From UBA5734 sp964499985 (GTDB lineage Bacteria; Bacillota; Clostridia; Saccharofermentanales; UBA5734): a DNA stretch of 11,608 nt. The stretch lies in assembly GCA_964499985.1 (NCBI GenBank), contig CAZCMX010000062.1, forward strand, positions 1 to 11,608. Direction: 5' to 3'. This document shows positions 7,694 to 11,608 of this stretch, piece after piece (the first letter of the stretch is position 1; each line of letters starts with the position of its first letter). The notes under the pieces are model-generated. The model saw nothing but the letters and a program-made list of their open reading frames with translations, was not told the DNA's origin and searched no databases. Position numbers and translations under genes: made by a program.

Positions 7694-7717
7694 CCGGACC
7701 CAATCTCCTGGGACCGG
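7694..7717 (+). promoter_or_regulatory. Hairpin in the livK leader
   Basis: CCGGACCCA (7694-7702) pairs with TGGGACCGG (7709-7717) around a six-base loop, with a single A-A mismatch in the stem. It lies between the inferred transcription start and the livK ribosome binding site, which begins eight bases after it. There is no T-run, so it is not a terminator. It may stabilise the messenger or, as DNA, be a dyad operator. Confidence 0.45.
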
Positions 7718-7738
7718 TCACGAGAAAGGAAAGCTCTT

Positions 7739-8929
7739 ATGAAGAAATCACTCGCTCTTCTGCTTGTCCTGACCCTGATGCTCGCCTTGGTTGCCGGTTG
7801 CGGCACCAGTGGCAAAGCCGGTGGTGCTTCCGGTGAGAAAGTCATCAAAATTGGCGTTTTCGAACCCGTCACGGGCGAAAACGGCGGCGGTGGCTTCCAG
7901 GAAGTCCTCGGCATGCGTTATGCCAATACCAAAGTCCCGACCGTAGACATTGGTGGCGAGACCTATAAGATCGAACTGGTCGAGGTCGACAACAAGTCGG
8001 ACAAGACCGAAGCTGTCACTGCGGCCCAGAGCCTGATGTCGAGCAAAGTCGCCATCGTCCTCGGCTCCTACGGCTCAGGCGTTTCGATCGCCGCCGGTGA
8101 AATTTTCAAGGAAAACAAAGTCCCGGCCATCGGTGCCTCCTGCACCAATCCGCAGGTCACACTCGGTAATGACTACTATTTCCGGGTTTGCTTCCTCGAT
8201 CCTTTCCAGGGCACCGTCATGGCCAATTATGCGCTGGAATCCGGCGCCAAGAATGCCGCCGTCATCACCCAGCTCGGCGACGACTACAGCTCCGGCCTTG
8301 GCAACTTCTTCCTGAAGGCCTATGAAGAAAAGGGCGGCACAATCGTTGCCCAGGAACAGTTCCAGACCAACCAGACCGATTTCAAGGCCATCCTGACCAA
8401 TGTCAAGGCCGCCAATCCCGACTTCATCTTTGCCCCGTCCTCGATTGCCACCGCGCCGCTCCTGATCAAGCAGGCCCGTGAGCTTGGCATCACCGCGACG
8501 ATCGCCGCTGGCGACACCTGGGAAAACACCAGCATCATCGACAATGCCGGTGCCGATGCCGAGGGCGTCGTCCTTTCGACCTTCTTCGACGAAAATGACA
8601 CCGCCAACCCGGTTGCCGCTGATTTCGTCAAAGGCTTCAAAGAATACCTGAAGGCCAATCCGGACAGCCTGTCCAAAAATGGCGGCGAAGGCGTCGCTGC
8701 TGTCTCGGCCCTGGGCTATGACGCCTATATGTCCGCGGTCGAAGCCATCAAGGCTGCCGGCAAAGCAGACCCCGTGGCGATTCGCGATGCGCTGACCAAA
8801 ATTTCCTACAATGGCGTGACCGGTTCCATCAGCTTTGATGAAAATGGTGATGCCAAGAAGGATATGGCTTATATCAAGACCATCAAAGGCGGCAAATTCG
8901 AATTCCTCAAGACGGTCAAAGTCGGCTGA
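7739..8929 (+). CDS. livK: Branched-chain amino acid ABC transporter, substrate-binding lipoprotein
   Basis: The product is the extracellular receptor of a Liv-type ABC transporter. It should bind leucine, isoleucine, valine or a related amino acid and hand it to LivH/LivM. The 396-residue protein begins with a lipoprotein signal peptide (lipobox V18-A19-G20-C21) and a Gly/Ser linker. The mature part starts with VIKIGVFEPVTGENGG (35-50) and keeps the hallmarks of the type I periplasmic-binding fold: GSYGSGVSIAAG (109-120), GASCTNPQVT (132-141) and YFRVCFLDPFQG (147-158). The start at 7739 is preferred over an upstream in-frame codon at 7691 because AAAGGA (7725-7730) lies eight bases before it and the signal peptide then begins at MKKS. 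It is the first gene of the operon. Exact ligand cannot be told from sequence, since relatives also bind amides, urea or aromatic acids. Confidence 0.92.
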   Translation: MKKSLALLLVLTLMLALVAGCGTSGKAGGASGEKVIKIGVFEPVTGENGGGGFQEVLGMRYANTKVPTVDIGGETYKIELVEVDNKSDKTEAVTAAQSLMSSKVAIVLGSYGSGVSIAAGEIFKENKVPAIGASCTNPQVTLGNDYYFRVCFLDPFQGTVMANYALESGAKNAAVITQLGDDYSSGLGNFFLKAYEEKGGTIVAQEQFQTNQTDFKAILTNVKAANPDFIFAPSSIATAPLLIKQARELGITATIAAGDTWENTSIIDNAGADAEGVVLSTFFDENDTANPVAADFVKGFKEYLKANPDSLSKNGGEGVAAVSALGYDAYMSAVEAIKAAGKADPVAIRDALTKISYNGVTGSISFDENGDAKKDMAYIKTIKGGKFEFLKTVKVG

Positions 8930-8946
8930 ATGATCCAATAGCCCGG

Positions 8947-8992
8947 CGAGCGGCAGGCACGACAAGGGTGCCTGCCGCTCGTCTTCATGTTT
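8947..8992 (+). terminator. Strong hairpin between livK and livH, probable partial terminator
   Basis: CGAGCGGCAGGCAC (8947-8960) and GTGCCTGCCGCTCG (8968-8981) form a perfect 14-base-pair stem with a seven-base loop. The following tail TCTTCATGTTT has T residues but is broken by C, A and G, so termination is probably incomplete. Such elements after a binding-protein gene lower transcription of the permease genes and protect the upstream message, giving more binding protein than channel. The remaining bases to 9057 show no clear promoter. Confidence 0.75.
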
Positions 8993-9068
8993 CACCGGAA
9001 AATTAAACGCAGAACCATTGGCCAGATAATCCTCAAGCCCCAGAACCATCGGAAACCGAGGTAGACCC

Positions 9069-9950
9069 ATGTCATTGACGACATTCATCCAACACATCCT
9101 GACCGGTGTATCGCTTGGCGGGGCCTATGCCCTGATTGCGATCGGCTATACCCTGGTCTATGGGATCCTGCTGCTGATCAACTTCGCCCACTCGGATATT
9201 TTCATGATGGCGGGCTATTTCATGATTTTCGCCATGGCGACCATGCCCTGGCCGATCGCCATCCCGGTGGTTATCGTCGCGACGGTCGTGCTCGGTGTCC
9301 TGATCGAGAAGGCGGCCTATAAACCCTTGCGCACCGCACCTCGCATGTCGATCATGATTTCATCGATCGGCGTCTCGTATCTGCTGCAGAACCTGGCCAC
9401 ATATCTGTTTTCCGCCTTGCCCAAAGGCTATCCCACCATTGCCCCTTTGAAAAAAGTCTTCCAGCTCGGACCAGTCTCAGCCTCGCTGGTCACCTTCCTG
9501 ACCCCCATCCTGACCCTGATCCTCGTCTTCATCCTGATGTACCTGATTAACCACACCAAGCTCGGCATGGCCATGCGCGCCGTGTCGAAGGACTACGACA
9601 CCTCCAAGCTGATGGGCATCAAGATCAACCAGATCATCAGCCTGACCTTTGTCATCGGCTCCGCAATGGCTGCCGTTGGCTCGATCCTGTATTTCACGGA
9701 CCGCATGTCGGTCACCCCCTTCTCGGGCACCCTGCCAGGCCTGAAATGCTTCGTTGCCGCCGTTCTGGGCGGGATCGGCAGTGTGCCGGGCGCCGTACTC
9801 GGCGGCTTCATCATCGGCATCAGTGAGACCTTCCTGACTGCCCTGGGTTATTCAACCTATAGCGATGCTTTCACCTTCATGCTCCTCATCCTGATTCTCA
9901 TTTTCCGTCCGACGGGCCTGATCGGCGAAACCGTCACGGACAAGGTCTAA
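9069..9950 (+). CDS. livH: Branched-chain amino acid ABC transporter, permease LivH
   Basis: One of the two channel subunits of the transporter, in the cytoplasmic membrane. The 293-residue protein is hydrophobic throughout with about eight membrane segments, the usual length for LivH. Family motifs are INFAHSDIFMMAGY (37-50), the cytoplasmic coupling region TKLGMAMRAVSKDYDTSKLMGI (163-184), which contacts the ATPase, and FVAAVLGGIGSVPGA (228-242). GAGGT (9058-9062) lies six bases before the ATG. It follows livK after 139 bases holding the hairpin, and livM begins 14 bases after its stop, so livH and livM are certainly co-transcribed. Confidence 0.93.
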   Translation: MSLTTFIQHILTGVSLGGAYALIAIGYTLVYGILLLINFAHSDIFMMAGYFMIFAMATMPWPIAIPVVIVATVVLGVLIEKAAYKPLRTAPRMSIMISSIGVSYLLQNLATYLFSALPKGYPTIAPLKKVFQLGPVSASLVTFLTPILTLILVFILMYLINHTKLGMAMRAVSKDYDTSKLMGIKINQIISLTFVIGSAMAAVGSILYFTDRMSVTPFSGTLPGLKCFVAAVLGGIGSVPGAVLGGFIIGISETFLTALGYSTYSDAFTFMLLILILIFRPTGLIGETVTDKV

Positions 9951-9964
9951 AGGAGAGCGGCGCC

Positions 9965-11137
9965 ATGAAATTGAACAATAAAAAACCCTACCCCGTTCTC
10001 TCGGTGGCTGCCCTGGCCATCTTGCTCGTGCTGCTCTTCATCCTGGAAATGAATAAGAACACCTTCGGCATGGCCGTTTCGATCCTGCAGAAGGGGGCGA
10101 TCCTGGCCATTGTGGCGGTTTCGATGAACCTCCTCAACGGCTTCACCGGCTTGTTTTCCCTGGGCCAGGCCGGATTCATGGCGATCGGCGCCTATGTCAC
10201 TGCCATTTTCTCGATTCCGACCGAAACAGTCGATAGCGTCTACTATACCAGTGGCCTCGCCCCCTGGCTCAAAGCCCTGAAGCTTGGCCTCGACGTCCTG
10301 CCCGTTTCCCTCCAGATCCTGATCGGCATTCTGGCCGGCGGCCTGGTGGCGGCGGTTTTCGCCGCCCTGATCGGCATCCCTGTCCTGCGCCTGAAAAGCG
10401 ACTACCTGGCGATTGCCACCCTCGGCTTTTCGGAAATCATCCGGGCGATCATCTCCAGCCCGCAGATGGACCGGATCACCAATGGCTCCTATGGCCTGAA
10501 AAACATCCCCGGCTTTGCGCTCGGCCTGTCGTTTCTGCCGGCCGGGGCGGGCACCCTTCTGGTTCCGTTCACTGTTGCCGGTCTGTGTATCGGCTTCATG
10601 GTCCTGGTCATCCGGAGCTCCTATGGCCGGGCCTTCATGGCGATTCGCGAAGACGGCGTCGCAGCGGAGGCCATGGGGATCAACCTTTTGCAGCATAAGG
10701 AAATCTCCTTTGTCATCAGCTCGTTTTTCACGGCTGTGGCAGGGGGCTTGCTGGCCATGTTCATGCGCTCGATCGAAGCCCGGACGTTCCAGATCAGCCT
10801 GACTTATGACATCTTGCTGATTGTCGTCATTGGCGGCCTGGGCAGTGTCACCGGCAGCGTCCTGTCGGCCTTCCTGGTCACAGCGGCCAAGGAATGGTGG
10901 CTGCGTTTCTTCGACACCCCACTGGTGATTGGTGGCGTAACCATCCCGCTTTTCCGCACTGGTTTCCGCATGGTCATTTTCTCGCTCCTTCTGATGGCCG
11001 TCGTGCTCTTTTTCCGTCGCGGCCTGATGGGCAACCGTGAATTCGCCTGGGCTGACCTGCTGTCCTGGCCGCGCCGGCTCGCGAAAAAGCCTTCAAACGG
11101 GCCCAAGACGGGCAAGGGAGGCAAGCATCATGGCTGA
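9965..11137 (+). CDS. livM: Branched-chain amino acid ABC transporter, permease LivM
   Basis: Second channel subunit, partner of LivH in the membrane. The 390-residue protein has roughly nine or ten hydrophobic segments. Diagnostic motifs are GLFSLGQAGFMAIGAYV (62-78), LRLKSDYLAIATLGFSEIIR (141-160), the coupling region SYGRAFMAIREDGVAAEAMG (219-238) and IGGLGSVTGSVLSA (289-302). About 35 residues after the last membrane segment form a basic, Lys/Gly-rich tail (about 365-390) that overlaps the start of livG. AGGAG lies about nine bases before the ATG. Its stop codon overlaps the next gene by eight bases, suggesting translational coupling. Confidence 0.93.
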   Translation: MKLNNKKPYPVLSVAALAILLVLLFILEMNKNTFGMAVSILQKGAILAIVAVSMNLLNGFTGLFSLGQAGFMAIGAYVTAIFSIPTETVDSVYYTSGLAPWLKALKLGLDVLPVSLQILIGILAGGLVAAVFAALIGIPVLRLKSDYLAIATLGFSEIIRAIISSPQMDRITNGSYGLKNIPGFALGLSFLPAGAGTLLVPFTVAGLCIGFMVLVIRSSYGRAFMAIREDGVAAEAMGINLLQHKEISFVISSFFTAVAGGLLAMFMRSIEARTFQISLTYDILLIVVIGGLGSVTGSVLSAFLVTAAKEWWLRFFDTPLVIGGVTIPLFRTGFRMVIFSLLLMAVVLFFRRGLMGNREFAWADLLSWPRRLAKKPSNGPKTGKGGKHHG

Positions 11138-11608
11138 ACAAAATCCAGTCCCCGTCCTTGAATTGAAGGACATCACCATGCAGTTCGGTGGTGTCGTCGC
11201 CGTTGACAATCTTTCACTCCAGGTCAACCAGGGTGAGATCGTTGCCCTGATCGGACCCAACGGAGCGGGTAAGACGACCGCCTTCAACGTTGTGACCGGC
11301 GTCTATGCACCAACCAATGGTCAGGTCCAGTTCAAAGGCCAGACCATCGCCGAGAATTATCCGCGTGGCAAGATGGAAAAACTCTATGCCGGGCAGAACA
11401 AGGGTGTCTATAAGGCCTCCACCTGGCCCACCCCGGACCTGATCACCAAAAAGGGCATCGCCCGCACATTCCAGAACATCCGCCTGTTCAAGAACATGAC
11501 GGTTTTCGAAAATGTCCTGATCGCCAAGCATATGAACATGAAGGCTGGCTTCTTTTCGGCGGCCTTCCACCTGAATGGCCGGGAAGAGGAGCAGATGCGC
11601 CAGGAGAG
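11130..11608 (+). CDS. livG: Branched-chain amino acid ABC transporter, ATPase LivG (partial, cut by window end)
   Basis: First 159 codons of a cytoplasmic ATPase that drives the LivHM channel. Residues 9-41 form the usual first strands, the Walker A motif is GPNGAGKTT (42-50), and the Q-loop is in RTFQNIRLF (112-120, Q115), followed by MTVFENVLIAKH, typical of LivG. The signature motif, Walker B and switch His lie beyond the window. Between FKG (68-70) and GIARTFQ (109-115) there are about 38 residues, some 20 more than in E. coli LivG; the extra part includes NYPRGKMEKLYAG. GGGAGG (11116-11121) is eight bases before the ATG, which overlaps the end of livM. A livF gene would be expected after it. 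Confidence 0.92.
   Translation, partial: MAEQNPVPVLELKDITMQFGGVVAVDNLSLQVNQGEIVALIGPNGAGKTTAFNVVTGVYAPTNGQVQFKGQTIAENYPRGKMEKLYAGQNKGVYKASTWPTPDLITKKGIARTFQNIRLFKNMTVFENVLIAKHMNMKAGFFSAAFHLNGREEEQMRQE

Noticed and set aside
7694..7717. Terminator or attenuator upstream of livK
   Set aside because: There is no T-run after the stem and no alternative pairing or leader peptide visible in the short leader.
8075..9097. Long - strand reading frame opposite livK (340 codons)
   Set aside because: It mirrors the codon bias of livK, covers the strong hairpin and the livH start, and resembles no protein family.
9947..10696. - strand reading frame opposite livM (249 codons)
   Set aside because: Composition is highly charged and low in complexity, as expected from the reverse of a hydrophobic membrane protein gene.

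Overview
The window looks like chromosomal DNA of a moderately GC-rich Firmicute, most likely in class Clostridia. The support is strong AGGAGG-type ribosome binding sites, a sigma-A-like promoter, several lipoprotein signal peptides, CotH and WG-repeat proteins, and membrane proteins carrying short CxxC zinc ribbons. The species cannot be named from sequence alone. I see no tRNA, rRNA, CRISPR array, transposase or phage gene.

Left part (1-1624, + strand): a terminator-like hairpin that probably closes an upstream gene, then a CotH-family lipoprotein gene interrupted by one in-frame TAG (1100-1102). The same reading frame continues to 1624 and carries the conserved second half of the domain, so this is one broken gene rather than two.

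Middle part (1657-7371, - strand): four genes in one direction. In transcription order they are a large membrane-anchored secreted HExxH metallopeptidase with calcium-binding-type repeats and a C-terminal zinc ribbon (7371-4225), a WG-repeat lipoprotein (4174-3380), a zinc-ribbon membrane protein with a possible PH-like domain (3234-2467), and a membrane protein with a zinc ribbon at each end (2403-1657). Three of the four share a CxxCG...FCxxCG zinc ribbon, and all four are predicted to sit in or on the membrane. This is the least explained part of the window and looks like a cell-envelope module of unknown purpose.

Right part (7646-11608, + strand): a branched-chain amino acid ABC transporter operon. 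It runs from a recognisable promoter and a leader hairpin to the binding lipoprotein livK, then a strong hairpin between genes, permeases livH and livM, and the start of ATPase livG, which is cut by the window edge. livF would be expected next. LivK would capture the amino acid outside the cell, LivH and LivM form the channel, and LivG with LivF supply ATP hydrolysis. The operon diverges from the metallopeptidase cluster across a gene-free region of about 370 bases (7372-7738).
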